Below, in pieces: positions 8,715 through 20,916 of a DNA stretch of 64,000 nt. The stretch lies in contig NZ_VTPX01000006.1 in assembly GCF_008298015.1 (NCBI RefSeq), forward strand, positions 1-64,000. Direction: 5' to 3'. Numbering within the stretch: the first letter of the stretch is position 1; every line of letters begins with the position of its first letter. The notes beneath the pieces were generated by a model. The model had not been told where the DNA came from. It worked only from the letters and a program-made list of their open reading frames with translations, and searched no databases. Origin of the DNA: Salinicola corii (GTDB lineage Bacteria; Pseudomonadota; Gammaproteobacteria; Pseudomonadales; Halomonadaceae). The position numbers were made by a program, and so were the translations under genes.

Positions 8715-9236
8715 ATGGCGGTACTGGGTTTTTTGTTGATCGCGATATTACTGATGCTTTCGCCAATGGTATGGCTGAGGCCCAGTCGGGGCGAGACGCT
8801 GCGTGGGCAATTACGACGATATGTCAAAGCCAATGGCGGAGAATTGAACTTTACCAAGGCTCCGCTGGCACTACCGAACGTCGCCCTGACGGGGTATCGA
8901 CTGCGCTACCCGGGTACGGCGTCGGGTAGTGACTTTACGGTGATACGCAATGACGTCGCCAGTGACGCGCTGGAGGCGGCAACGGGTCAGTGGCGGTGGC
9001 GTCAGGCACCGCTACCGCCATTGAGCGCCGAACGATTGCGGTCCCTCGAGCAGTGGCTGGATGCCCTGCCGAAGGATGCGCTGATCGTCGAATCCGGTAA
9101 GCACACGATGTGTGTCTGGTGGCAGGAGGCGATGAGCCTCGAGAATTTTCAGCAGAATTGGGCAAACTGGTTGGCCATGCGAGACATACTGGCCGGGAGT
9201 GGGAAGAGGGCCGGGGAGGGCATCGGACCGCTTTGA
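8715..9236 (+). CDS. Membrane-anchored protein of unknown function
   Basis: 173 residues with one N-terminal transmembrane helix (LGFLLIAILLMLSPMVWL) followed by a basic stretch and a cytosolic or periplasmic domain. There is no lipobox and no clear signal cleavage site, so it is probably an anchored protein. The C-terminal part has a conserved-looking WRWRQAPLPPLSAERLRSLEQWL segment and a lone Cys in MCVWWQEAMS. AGGAG lies six bases before the ATG. I recognise no family. It is convergent with slyA. Confidence 0.7.
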   Translation: MAVLGFLLIAILLMLSPMVWLRPSRGETLRGQLRRYVKANGGELNFTKAPLALPNVALTGYRLRYPGTASGSDFTVIRNDVASDALEAATGQWRWRQAPLPPLSAERLRSLEQWLDALPKDALIVESGKHTMCVWWQEAMSLENFQQNWANWLAMRDILAGSGKRAGEGIGPL

Positions 9237-9296
9237 AGGGCACGTCCCCCGTCCCTGGTGTGCGGCGGCGCGAGGGTCAGCGTGGTGCCATCAGCA

Positions 9297-9749
9297 TCAA
9301 CTGGCTTTGGCCTGCTCGGACTGACGTTGCAACTCCAGGCCATTTTTCTCGATGCGGTCCAGCATGCTTTCGAAGGTGTCGATCTCATCCGAGGTGAAGC
9401 CACCCAGCATCTCGTCTCGTACCTCGTTGACGATCTTCTCGATCTCTTCCAGCAGCGGTGTTGCGTCGTTGGTCAGATGCAGCCTTTTGGTGCGTCGGTC
9501 CTCGGCGCATGGGCGGCGCTCGATCAGGTTCTGCTCCGCGAGCTGGTCCAAGGTCCGTACCAGCGAGGGGGCTTCCACGCCGATGGCTCGTGCCAGATCG
9601 CACTGGGCCTGGCCTCCACCCATGTTGCGCAGATTCCAGAGTGTCACCCAGCGTGTCTGAGTCAAGCCCAGCGGTGCCAGGCGTTCATCGATGACGGCGC
9701 GCCAGAGTCGCGGCAAACGTGCCAATTTAAAGCCGATATGCTGTGCCAT
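9297..9749 (-). CDS. slyA: MarR/SlyA family transcriptional regulator
   Basis: Dimeric winged-helix regulator of 150 residues. The N-terminus GFKLARLPRLWRAVIDERL and the turn GLTQTRWVTLWNL follow SlyA closely. The recognition helix region is GVEAPSLVRTLDQLAEQNLIERRP and the wing is CAEDRRTKRLHLT. SlyA proteins often relieve H-NS silencing and respond to small aromatic ligands. A potential target with the right base composition is the AT-rich region at 20.9-21.6 kb, but that link is speculation. Its stop faces the gene at 8715. Confidence 0.88.
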   Translation of the reverse strand: MAQHIGFKLARLPRLWRAVIDERLAPLGLTQTRWVTLWNLRNMGGGQAQCDLARAIGVEAPSLVRTLDQLAEQNLIERRPCAEDRRTKRLHLTNDATPLLEEIEKIVNEVRDEMLGGFTSDEIDTFESMLDRIEKNGLELQRQSEQAKAS

Positions 9750-9826
9750 AGCGGATTACCTGAATCGTGAACGTCCTAACATTCTCCAAAGCACCGCAGG
9801 ATAATGCAAGCCACAATGATTGGCGA

Positions 9827-10963
9827 TTAGTCGCCCTGCGTACCGTTATTGCCTAATACATGGCGGATATTCCACCCGGGGATACCTGGCGGGCGCTGAA
9901 TCCTGCCATCGGCGATCGTTGCTTCGCCATTCGCAGCCACTGTGAATCGTACGCTGCCGATACGCTGTCCCGTCTGCGTGATGACGTCCACCTGCCAGCG
10001 TCCTTCCGGTTCGCTGGAGAAATTCTGCTTGTGAGTCCAGGCTCGGTAGCCCTGATCACGTCCGCCATGAATGACCAGCGCAATGCGCTCCACGACGTTA
10101 CCGTCGTGACGCCAGACATGATAGATCTTCTCGCGCAGCCCACGAGGAGCCCGAATCGCCGTATAAACGTAAAGTCCTCGCGACTGAAGCGCCTGAGGCG
10201 TCAGTGCCATGCTTCCGCTGGGCTGTCGGGCCGCTGTATCGAAGCCGGGAGAGAGCGCGCTGCCGGATAGCCACAACGTTGCCGGTGGTATCCAGGTGCG
10301 CCCGGTCCAGGCGATGCCTCCCAGAATGATCAGCAACCCCGCCATGGCAAGCCAGCGAGTGATGCCGCCGGATCCGAGGAGCCCAAGGACACTGGGCAAG
10401 CTGAAGAACATCATTGCCAGGATCGACAGTATCAGGCTCTCGCCGGTGGTCAGACTTAGCATGATCGGGAGCGTGACCAGCATCACCACGAATACGCACA
10501 ATGAGTGGAGCAGGAAGTAGAGCCATCGGTGCCGATTGGAGAGTCCAAAGTACAGCGGATCCAGGATGGCGAGAATCGAACAAGCGATCAGTAGCCCGGT
10601 GAACACCGCCTGACCGCTGGTCCAGATGGTCGTGGCGAGGAAAAACGGCAGGCAGAAAAAAAGTGTCTCCTGATGCACCATTTGCGCGATGAAGGTCGCC
10701 GCCGCGCGAGGCAGCGCGGCGTTGCGTCCTCGCCGCGACAGCCATTTGCTGGTAATGCTCTCGATGATCAACAGAGCCCAGGTCAGCACCAGGCCCAACG
10801 CCAGCACGCCGCCCAGCCACTGTTGTCGATTGACCAGGAAAAAGCCGAGCAGCCCCAGCACGAACGCAATGGGAGGCCAGGCCCAGTGATAACGGCGTAA
10901 ACGAGTGACAAGCGGTTCCAGCCGAGCCAGTATCGGGGGCGTCACGGTCTCTTTCACGGCCAC
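9827..10963 (-). CDS. DUF5924 membrane protein with C-terminal DUF2914 domain
   Basis: 378 residues. The N-terminal two thirds hold about seven hydrophobic segments (for example FVLGLLGFFLV, TWALLIIESI, LFFCLPFFLATTIW, LLHSLCVFVVMLVTLPIML). A periplasmic tail from about residue 250 has the DUF2914 pattern: REKIYHVWRHDG, ERIALVIHGGRDQGYRAWT, GRWQVDVITQTGQRIGSVRF. Proteins with this pairing are common in marine gammaproteobacteria and have no assigned function. It lies 77 bp downstream of the slyA start on the same strand, so it is transcribed towards slyA and could share its transcript. Confidence 0.8.
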   Translation of the reverse strand: MAVKETVTPPILARLEPLVTRLRRYHWAWPPIAFVLGLLGFFLVNRQQWLGGVLALGLVLTWALLIIESITSKWLSRRGRNAALPRAAATFIAQMVHQETLFFCLPFFLATTIWTSGQAVFTGLLIACSILAILDPLYFGLSNRHRWLYFLLHSLCVFVVMLVTLPIMLSLTTGESLILSILAMMFFSLPSVLGLLGSGGITRWLAMAGLLIILGGIAWTGRTWIPPATLWLSGSALSPGFDTAARQPSGSMALTPQALQSRGLYVYTAIRAPRGLREKIYHVWRHDGNVVERIALVIHGGRDQGYRAWTHKQNFSSEPEGRWQVDVITQTGQRIGSVRFTVAANGEATIADGRIQRPPGIPGWNIRHVLGNNGTQGD

Positions 10964-11272
10964 GGTCCAGGCTCCTTCTGAATCGACTCACGGGGAGGCA
11001 CGGTCGGTGATCCGGATGAGAAGCACCGACCGGTCGACGGGCGGGACATTCTAGCGGTTGGGGATCCATTTTGCGCGGACGCGGCGAACGTAGACCTCTA
11101 GTCGCCGAAAGACCTGCGCTATCGTCAAAGGGCGAAGACGCGGTGCGAGACTTTGGTTGATCTTGACGAGCCCCGGCATGCGGCTCAAGCTCTCGATATT
11201 CAAACAGTCGTATGATTCGTCCCGTCGATGCCAATGCGGGACGCTTTTGTAGCCATGGCACGGAGACCACCC
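10964..11272. other. Intergenic region upstream of fadBA
   Basis: About 309 bp between the DUF5924 gene and fadB, which are divergent. I see no ORF with support and no hairpin with a T tract. The only notable element is the near-palindrome at 11199-11216, listed separately. Confidence 0.6.
11199..11216 (+). promoter_or_regulatory. Candidate PsrA/FadR-type operator of fadBA
   Basis: TTCAAACAGTCGTATGAT is an imperfect palindrome: TTCAAAC faces GTATGAT, with two mismatches to GTTTGAA. The layout matches the GAAAC-N4-GTTTC class of site bound by the TetR-type fatty-acid regulator PsrA in pseudomonads. It is 57 bases before the fadB ATG, a suitable place for a repressor. The regulator gene itself is not in the window. 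Confidence 0.4.
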
Positions 11273-14667
<3,395 letters not shown>

Positions 14668-14720
14668 GGTTCGAATCCGCAGTTAGGGTGTCAATCGAAG
14701 TAGGTCGTCAATCGACGCTC

Positions 14721-14751
14721 GCCGTCTCGCCTATGCGAGGCGGCTTTTTTT
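14721..14751 (+). terminator. Intrinsic terminator of fadBA
   Basis: A 10-bp stem (14721-14730 with 14735-14744, one G-T pair) with a 4-base loop is followed by seven T residues at 14745-14751. Confidence 0.92.
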
Positions 14752-14771
14752 CGTCGGCTTCATCCAGAGAC

Positions 14772-15704
14772 TCAGTCGCGGAACTGCAGTCGGCCGTCGG
14801 CGATCCGTCCCATGGCGCCATAGCGCCAGGGCAGGTTGTCACGACCGTGCCCGACGGGGAGGTCGGCGTACAGCGGTAGGCCCCGAGGCATCAGCCACGT
14901 TTCGAATAGCGTCTCTATTCTGAGATCCCCATAGGGCACGCAACTGTCAAAAGTGCCGATACATACGGCAGCCGCCTCATCCAGTGCGCCGGAATAGGCC
15001 AGTTGCCAGAGGTCGCGCTCGAGCCGGTAATAAGGTTCGCCGACGTCTTCCAGAATCACGATGGCGCCTGGCGGTGCCCGGAACGCCAAGGGCGTGCCGG
15101 CAACGCTGGCCAGCGTCGAGAGATTACCTCCGACCAGAGGACCTTCGATGGTGGCGGAGGTGGTTGCCGTAATGGGGGTCAACGTCACACTTTCGGGATT
15201 TCGCCCCACCAGGAGCCCCATCAGAGCGCCGAGGTCGCGTTGGCTCGCAGCGCGCAGGGCCTCGTCATCCGCGATGAGCTTCACGCCTTCCTTCATTACC
15301 GGGCCGTGGATCGCCGGCAGCCCATGGCGGTGGCATTGATCCAGCAGCACGCTGAGGTCGGAATAACCGATCAGCGGTTTGGGCGACAGCCGATGCCAGT
15401 CGATCTCGGTGGCCAGGTGCGCGCAGCCGTAGCCGCCGCGAACGGCCCATACGGCATCAGTATGGGGGTCGGCATAGGCCTCGTAGAGCGTCTCGAGGCG
15501 GTGGCCGACATCGCCGGCCAGGTAGCGGTGCCGCTTCTGCAGTTGGGCGGGAAAACGCACCTCGATGCCGAACCGCTGCAAGGCTTCTGCGGCCTGGTCC
15601 AGTATCTCGGGACGGGTGAACGATGCAGGGGCTATCAGGCTGAACGTCGTTGACATGGGAAGCGTCGTCGCAAGCTCGTCGAGAGGAGAAATGGAATTCG
15701 ACAC
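14772..15704 (-). CDS. ldcA: Muramoyltetrapeptide (LD-) carboxypeptidase LdcA
   Basis: Serine peptidase of family S66 that removes the terminal D-Ala from murein tetrapeptides during cell-wall recycling in the cytoplasm. 310 residues counted from a GTG start. With that start the Ser-Glu-His triad falls at Ser115 (GYSDLS), Glu219 (ILEDVGE) and His286 (VGHGRD), nearly identical numbering to the characterised Pseudomonas enzyme, which favours the GTG at 15704. The alternative ATG at 15656 would cut 16 residues; neither has a strong ribosome site. The GTG begins one base after the stop codon of a decayed upstream reading frame, suggesting a former operon. Confidence 0.9.
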   Translation of the reverse strand: MSNSISPLDELATTLPMSTTFSLIAPASFTRPEILDQAAEALQRFGIEVRFPAQLQKRHRYLAGDVGHRLETLYEAYADPHTDAVWAVRGGYGCAHLATEIDWHRLSPKPLIGYSDLSVLLDQCHRHGLPAIHGPVMKEGVKLIADDEALRAASQRDLGALMGLLVGRNPESVTLTPITATTSATIEGPLVGGNLSTLASVAGTPLAFRAPPGAIVILEDVGEPYYRLERDLWQLAYSGALDEAAAVCIGTFDSCVPYGDLRIETLFETWLMPRGLPLYADLPVGHGRDNLPWRYGAMGRIADGRLQFRD

Positions 15705-15713
15705 GTTACGTCA

Positions 15714-16288
15714 GTGCTGCCTGTGGCGCTACCGGCTCGAGCTCCTGAATCGCGTCCGCCTGAGTCACGATGCCGGTCAGGGCGAGGCAGAACGCCTTGC
15801 TGAGCTCCCCGGCGACCGGTATGGCTCGATTTCGACATGACCCAGCTCGGGCGACCCGCAATCCGCAGGCACTTCGCGGCAACCCGGCGATATGCTGCGG
15901 GGCATCTTCACCGTCAACGCCAGGGTGGGTTTAACCGCGACCTTGATACCGGTGGGTGATGGGCTGGCATAGCGCACTTTCCACTAGATATCGTTTCTGC
16001 CCCGGGCGGCGAAAGCGTGAGCACGACAGATGTGGCCTTCGGGATTGGGCGCGAGCGGCAGTACGCCCCAGGCACTCAAACTGCGCTGTTCGGCAACGGC
16101 CCACACCATCCGATCGCGGTCCAGTGGATGCCCCGCCTGCATGGGGTCGTGACGACGGCAAGGATCACGTCGGCAGGCCTTCCTGGAACCGTTGAACGAG
16201 ATTGCCACGGATATCGCAGACGACTTCGATAAGGACATGGGAAAAATTCAGGGGTGTCACTGGTTTGCATTATTTCAATTCATTCTAT
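15714..16288 (-). pseudogene. Decayed gene upstream of ldcA, identity unknown
   Basis: The 645 bp between ldcA and the tolC-like gene contain no intact ORF, but minus-strand pieces in different frames look coding. In order they are: a piece ending DIRGNLVQRFQEGLPT-stop (16209 and up); a piece ending ICRAHAFAARGRNDI-stop (about 15984); a piece with KVAVKPTLALTVKMPR and GHVEIEP (15814-15977); and a 3' piece ending IVTQADAIQELEPVAPQAAL-Thr-stop just before the ldcA GTG. Codon third positions in these pieces are G/C-rich as in real genes. The pattern fits one gene of roughly 190 codons broken by frameshifts and stops. I cannot name the family. The remaining 16289-16349 is AT-rich and holds nothing I can identify. 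Confidence 0.4.
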
Positions 16289-16349
16289 CATTCATGTTTA
16301 ATGAGCCTGGTTCATGGAAAGTATTGCCAAATGACATTGATAGCCGAGA

Positions 16350-17801
16350 TCAACCACTGGCCGGCACCACGGTGGCCGGTGTGCCGCTCTGCTCGATGCG
16401 GGCGAGGATGCTGGCGACATCCGTCAGGGTCGATGTGTCGAGTTGGCCGACGGCCGCGTCGAGATAGGTGCGATCCTTGAGATAGAGACACAGCGTCTCG
16501 ACGAAGCGGATGCGCAGGTCGTAGAGCGAAGAGCGGGCGTCGAGCACGTCGACCAGATCCCTCAAGCCCAGCGACTCACCCCGAATCGCCGCCTGCAGGA
16601 ACAGGCTTCCTGACTCCACCGAGCGCTGCAGGGCTTCGATCTGCCGCAGGTCGCCCTGCATGCTTCTCAAGCGTTTGCGGACTTCCTGCTTGGCCAGACG
16701 ACTCTCGTTCTCCATCGATGCCGTGCCGGCAAGCGCCGTCAGTTGCCCCTGGCGGATGCTGGCGGTCGTGTATCCGCCCTGGTAGAGCGACAGGTTCATC
16801 TCCATGCTGGCGGTCAGGTCGCTGCTGGTGCGCAGCGCATCATTACTGTCGGCATCGCTGTAGCCGACGACCAGGTTGAGTTCGGGATAGCGGGAGGCGC
16901 GACGCACGTCGGTGTCGATCCTGGCGACACGCTGACGTTCGGCGGCCAGTTGGACCTGGACGTTATCGCCGGTCAGCGCCAGCCAGCTCTCCAGCGGCAT
17001 GGATTCCGGGAGGATGGCGAGATTTTCCGGCGTATCGATCAGCACCGGATCGAATACCAGTGGCGTACCGGTCAGTCGCTCGAGATCGCTCGACGCGTTG
17101 GCCAGGTCGTTTTCCGCCGAGGTCTGGTCGGCAATCGCCTGATCCAGGCGAGACTGGGACTCCAGCAGGTTGATGCGATCGCCGATACCCAGATCGTAGG
17201 CGCGCTGCGCCTGACGCTGCTGGAGCACCAGTGATTCCCGCTGCGCGATCAGCAGGCCCAGTTTGCGCGACGCCTGGTAGGCATCGAGGTAGGTCTCGAC
17301 GACCTTGATCGCCAGGTCCCGCTCGGCGACGGCGACCTGTAGTGTCGCGGCGTCCAGCTGTGCCTGGGCCTTGCCGATTCGACGCCAGCGCTCGAGGCTG
17401 AACAGCGGCTGCGTCATGCGCAGCTCCCAACGGGTATCCCGGGTCTTGCCGGCAACGCGGTCGTCGTAGACTTCGTCCGGATAGTCGTCGGGATTGTCGG
17501 TGTAGACGTTGTCGGCATCCGTGTATCGATAAGCGGCGTTTGCGTCGAGTCGCGGGCGTAGCCCGGCCTCTGCCATCGGAACTTCCTGGGCCACCGACTG
17601 GCTGTCGAGGCGCTGGCTCTGCAGGCCGCTGTCGTAGGTCAGCGCCAGGGCGACGAGTCGCGGCAGAGACGGCAGCGGGGCCGGAGAGCCGACGAGCGAT
17701 GAGTTTGTCGGCGGCGTGATCTCCAGCGGCTGGGCATATGTCGGCGTGGCCAGAGCCGCCAGGCAGCCGGTCAGGATCCAGGGTCGAATGGACAGCATCA
17801 C
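16350..17801 (-). CDS. TolC-family outer membrane channel of a type I secretion system
   Basis: Outer-membrane efflux duct that completes the type I exporter. 483 residues with a signal peptide (MMLSIRPWILTGCLAALATPTYAQ). The two OMF repeats are typical: LALTYDSGLQSQRLD and WELRMTQPLFSLERW in the first, LVVGYSDADS and LSLYQGGYTTASIRQ in the second. The NLLESQSRLDQA and DLVDVLDARSSLYDL helices are conserved in the AprF/PrtF branch. Its ATG overlaps the stop of the adaptor gene (ATGA). It is the last gene of a three-gene operon; no terminator with a T tract is evident downstream. Confidence 0.93.
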   Translation of the reverse strand: MMLSIRPWILTGCLAALATPTYAQPLEITPPTNSSLVGSPAPLPSLPRLVALALTYDSGLQSQRLDSQSVAQEVPMAEAGLRPRLDANAAYRYTDADNVYTDNPDDYPDEVYDDRVAGKTRDTRWELRMTQPLFSLERWRRIGKAQAQLDAATLQVAVAERDLAIKVVETYLDAYQASRKLGLLIAQRESLVLQQRQAQRAYDLGIGDRINLLESQSRLDQAIADQTSAENDLANASSDLERLTGTPLVFDPVLIDTPENLAILPESMPLESWLALTGDNVQVQLAAERQRVARIDTDVRRASRYPELNLVVGYSDADSNDALRTSSDLTASMEMNLSLYQGGYTTASIRQGQLTALAGTASMENESRLAKQEVRKRLRSMQGDLRQIEALQRSVESGSLFLQAAIRGESLGLRDLVDVLDARSSLYDLRIRFVETLCLYLKDRTYLDAAVGQLDTSTLTDVASILARIEQSGTPATVVPASG

Positions 17802-19135
17802 TCTTCTCGCATCGCTCGTGCCAGCATGTCGCTGAACGGTTTGAACACGTAGCTGGCAAAGGTGCGATTCCCTGTCTTCAGCATCACTTCTGCCGGCATG
17901 CCGGCCAGCAGTTGCATCGACGAGGTCATCTTGGCATGTCCCTCGTCGGTCACCCGAATGCGTGCCTTGTAGTAGTGCGTCCGCGTCGCCTCGTCTTCGA
18001 AGCTATCCGCCGAGACATGGGTAACCTCGCCCTCGATGATGTTGGAGAGACGCTGGTTGAAGGCGCTGAAGCGAATTTCGGCGAGCTGGCCAGCGTGGAC
18101 GTTGTCGATGTCGCGATCGGGAATTCTCGCTTCGACGACGAATGCCTCGTTCGCCGGGACGACTTCCATGATTGTGTCGCCGGAACGGATGACCGCTCCC
18201 AGGGTGTGGACCTGCAACCCGACGACGGTGCCCGAGACGGGCGCCACGATGGCGGTCCGCTGCACCTGGTCGCGCAGGGCGGTTACCCGCTCCTCGGTAT
18301 CCGTGACCTGGGACTGAACGTCCTTGAGGTCCTCGCCCACGCCCTGATGATATTCCTGCAGACGAATCTCCTTCTGGAAACCGTTCTCGCTGATCTGTGA
18401 GCGCAATTGCGCGATCTCGGCAGCGTGCTGCGCGTTCTCCCCCTGGTACTGGAGCACCTGCCGCTCGAGCTCGCGCAGGCGCTGATTGTCCCCCAGCCCC
18501 TCCTTGAACAGCGTGCGGTAGTCGGCGGCTTCTCCGGACAGCGAATGGATCTTGGACTGATTCACCTGCCGCAGTCGCTCGAGCCCGGTGATCTGCTCCT
18601 GCATCTGATGGGCCTTCTCGTCGAGTGCGGAGAGCGCATCCTTGAGCGACTGGCGACGAACCTGGAACAGCCGCTTCTGGACATCGACCACGGCCTCCAC
18701 CCGGGGAGAGACGTCGCTCAGCAGGATATCGGGGAATGTCAGTGAATCGCGGTCGCTCTGTTCGGCCAGCAGTCGAACCTCGCTGGCCAGCGCGATGCGG
18801 TATTCCGATTCGGTGATGGAGAGCTTGGCCAGCGGCTGGGTATCGTCGAGCACGATCAAGGGATCGCCCGCGTCGACTCGATCACCATCTTCGACCAGGA
18901 TGCGTTTGACGATACCGCCTTCGAAGTGCTGGACCTTCTTGGTCGAGGTCTCGACGGCGACCGACCCTAGCGCCACGACAGCGACCGCGAGGTCGGCCGT
19001 CAGCGACCAGAGCACGAAGCCGCCAAGCGCGAACACCAGGATTCCCAGGCCCCAGCGACGGCTGGCGTCGTCTCTGGTCGGCAACTGGGGTTTGGGGGCG
19101 CCGAGTGTCATCGGTGCGGGAGAGGCAGTCGTCAT
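17798..19135 (-). CDS. HlyD-family periplasmic adaptor of a type I secretion system
   Basis: Membrane-fusion protein linking the ABC ATPase to the outer-membrane channel. 445 residues: a short cytosolic N-terminus, one transmembrane helix (LGILVFALGGFVLWSL, about residues 29-45), the lipoyl half-motif KKVQHFEGGIVKRILVEDGD, and a long coiled coil of about 210 residues with DALSALDEKAHQMQEQ. The second lipoyl half and beta-barrel (TAIVAPVSGTVVGLQ) and the C-terminal AGMPAEVMLKTGNRT signature follow. It belongs to the AprE/PrtE/HlyD group and overlaps both neighbours by four bases. Confidence 0.94.
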   Translation of the reverse strand: MTTASPAPMTLGAPKPQLPTRDDASRRWGLGILVFALGGFVLWSLTADLAVAVVALGSVAVETSTKKVQHFEGGIVKRILVEDGDRVDAGDPLIVLDDTQPLAKLSITESEYRIALASEVRLLAEQSDRDSLTFPDILLSDVSPRVEAVVDVQKRLFQVRRQSLKDALSALDEKAHQMQEQITGLERLRQVNQSKIHSLSGEAADYRTLFKEGLGDNQRLRELERQVLQYQGENAQHAAEIAQLRSQISENGFQKEIRLQEYHQGVGEDLKDVQSQVTDTEERVTALRDQVQRTAIVAPVSGTVVGLQVHTLGAVIRSGDTIMEVVPANEAFVVEARIPDRDIDNVHAGQLAEIRFSAFNQRLSNIIEGEVTHVSADSFEDEATRTHYYKARIRVTDEGHAKMTSSMQLLAGMPAEVMLKTGNRTFASYVFKPFSDMLARAMREE

Positions 19136-20916
19136 GGCGTCGGCGGCTCCAGTGCCAGGGGTGGGTAGGAGTGTGAGTCGGCGGCCTTGCCGCGGGCGCG
19201 CATCCGGATCGAGTGAACGGGGGCGTCACTCTGTCGTGAAGCGTCCGAAGCTGGCGTCGCCGGCTTTCGCGGCGGGGCGCAGGAGATCATGCGGCCCTCC
19301 TGCAGCACGAGTACACGATCGACATGGTCGAGAATGGCGGGCGCATGGCTGATGATGAATACCGTGGTGCCCTGGTCCTTGAGCTGCCGCAGACAGTGCA
19401 ACAGCGCGCGCTCTCCGATGGCATCGAGGTTGGCGTCCGGCTCGTCGAGGACGACCAGAACGGGATTGCCATACAGGGCTCGGGCCAGACCGAGGCGTTG
19501 GCGTTGCCCGCCGGAGAGCACGCCGCCGGTGCCGCTGATCCGGGTGTCGTAGCCAGCGGACTGGCGAAGGATCATGTCGTGTACGCCAGCCTTCTGTGCG
19601 GCCTCGATGACGCGGGCCGGGTCGATGTCACCGAAACGTGCGATATTCTCGCTGATGCTGCCGTCGAACAGCTCGACGTCCTGCGGTAGATAACCGATGA
19701 AAGGGCCCAGTCGTTCTCGTGGCCACTGTCCGATATCGGTCCCTCCGATCCTGATGCAGCCGCTCTGGGCGGGCCAAACGCCCAGCATGACGCGGGCGAG
19801 CGTCGATTTCCCCGCGGCACTGGGGCCGACGATGGCGATGTGTTCGCCAGGGTTGGCTGTCAGGCTGAGCTCCCACAGTGTCGGTTGCGTGTCGCCGGGC
19901 GGGGTCGCCGTGACCGTTTCGAGCGCCAGCCGCCCGACTGGCGGTGGCAGTGGCATGCGCTGGGGTTCGCCTGGCACCGCGACGAGTAGCGCCTGGAGTC
20001 TGGCGTGCGCCGTGCGTGCCGCGACGAAGCCTTTCCAGCCACTGATCATCTGGTCGATGGGCGCCAGGGCACGACCCATCAGGATGGAGCCGGCGATCAT
20101 CATGCCGCCCGTCAGGCTGCCCTCGATCACCAGATAGGCGCCGAGCCCCAGAATCAGCGATTGGAACATGACCCTTAGCGTTTTCGACACGTTGCTGAGG
20201 ACACCGGCCCGGTCGCTGGCGCGGGACTGGTTGACGAGATAGTCGTGGTGCTTGTCCCGCCAGCGGGCGAGCAGATGGGGCAGCATCCCCATGGCCTGGA
20301 GCACTTCGGCATTGCGCAGGTTGCTCTGGGCCAGGTCCTGGGACTGGACGTGCTCCCGGTTGGCCTCGTTCAGCAGCGACTGGGTGCTCTTCTCGTTGAT
20401 CCAGGCCAGCATCAGCAGCACGCAGGCGGCGACGGTGGCGAAGCCCCCGAACCAGGGATGGAACAGCGCCAGAATGGCGATGTAGACCGGTATCCAGGGC
20501 GCGTCGAAGAAGGCGAACAAACCGTTTCCGCTCAGAAACTGGCGTAACGTCGTCAAGTCGTTGAAGGGCTGGGCCGAGGGCTTGCCTGGAACTAGCAAGG
20601 CCCGCTTGAACGTGGCCTGATAGAGGCGCTCGTTGATCTGCATGTCGAGCCGGTTGCCGACCCGGACCAGGATTCGCGAGCGCACCAGCTCCAGCGAGCC
20701 CATCACGACAAACAGAAACATCACCACCAGTGTCAACATCATCAGGGTTTCGGGGCTGCGCGTCGTGATGACTCGATCATAAACCTGCAGCATATAAATC
20801 GATGGCGCGAGCATCATCAAGTTGATGAACATGCTGAACAGCAAGATGAAAAGAAAAGCACGGCGACTATTGGAAAGCGCCTTCTGCAGATCGGACTTGT
20901 CGTCGGTTTTGGCCAC
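19132..20916 (-). CDS. Type I secretion system permease/ATPase (PrtD/AprD type)
   Basis: Inner-membrane ABC exporter that recognises the C-terminal signal of its substrate. 594 residues from the GTG at 20916: a membrane domain with about six helices (FLFILLFSMFINLMMLAPSI onwards), then the ATPase with Walker A GPSAAGKST, signature LSGGQRQRLGLARAL and Walker B VLVVLDEPDANLD. There is no C39 peptidase or C39-like domain at the N-terminus, which places it with PrtD/AprD rather than HlyB or LapB. The frame is open to an ATG at 20979, but those 21 residues are not family-like and have no ribosome site; the GTG start is a judgement. It is the first gene of the operon, divergent from the giant exoprotein. 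Confidence 0.93.
   Translation of the reverse strand: MAKTDDKSDLQKALSNSRRAFLFILLFSMFINLMMLAPSIYMLQVYDRVITTRSPETLMMLTLVVMFLFVVMGSLELVRSRILVRVGNRLDMQINERLYQATFKRALLVPGKPSAQPFNDLTTLRQFLSGNGLFAFFDAPWIPVYIAILALFHPWFGGFATVAACVLLMLAWINEKSTQSLLNEANREHVQSQDLAQSNLRNAEVLQAMGMLPHLLARWRDKHHDYLVNQSRASDRAGVLSNVSKTLRVMFQSLILGLGAYLVIEGSLTGGMMIAGSILMGRALAPIDQMISGWKGFVAARTAHARLQALLVAVPGEPQRMPLPPPVGRLALETVTATPPGDTQPTLWELSLTANPGEHIAIVGPSAAGKSTLARVMLGVWPAQSGCIRIGGTDIGQWPRERLGPFIGYLPQDVELFDGSISENIARFGDIDPARVIEAAQKAGVHDMILRQSAGYDTRISGTGGVLSGGQRQRLGLARALYGNPVLVVLDEPDANLDAIGERALLHCLRQLKDQGTTVFIISHAPAILDHVDRVLVLQEGRMISCAPPRKPATPASDASRQSDAPVHSIRMRARGKAADSHSYPPLALEPPTP

Noticed and set aside
15777-16238. Short minus-strand ORFs (66-84 codons) as separate genes
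   Set aside because: None has a ribosome site or family likeness; together they fit fragments of one broken gene better than three small genes.
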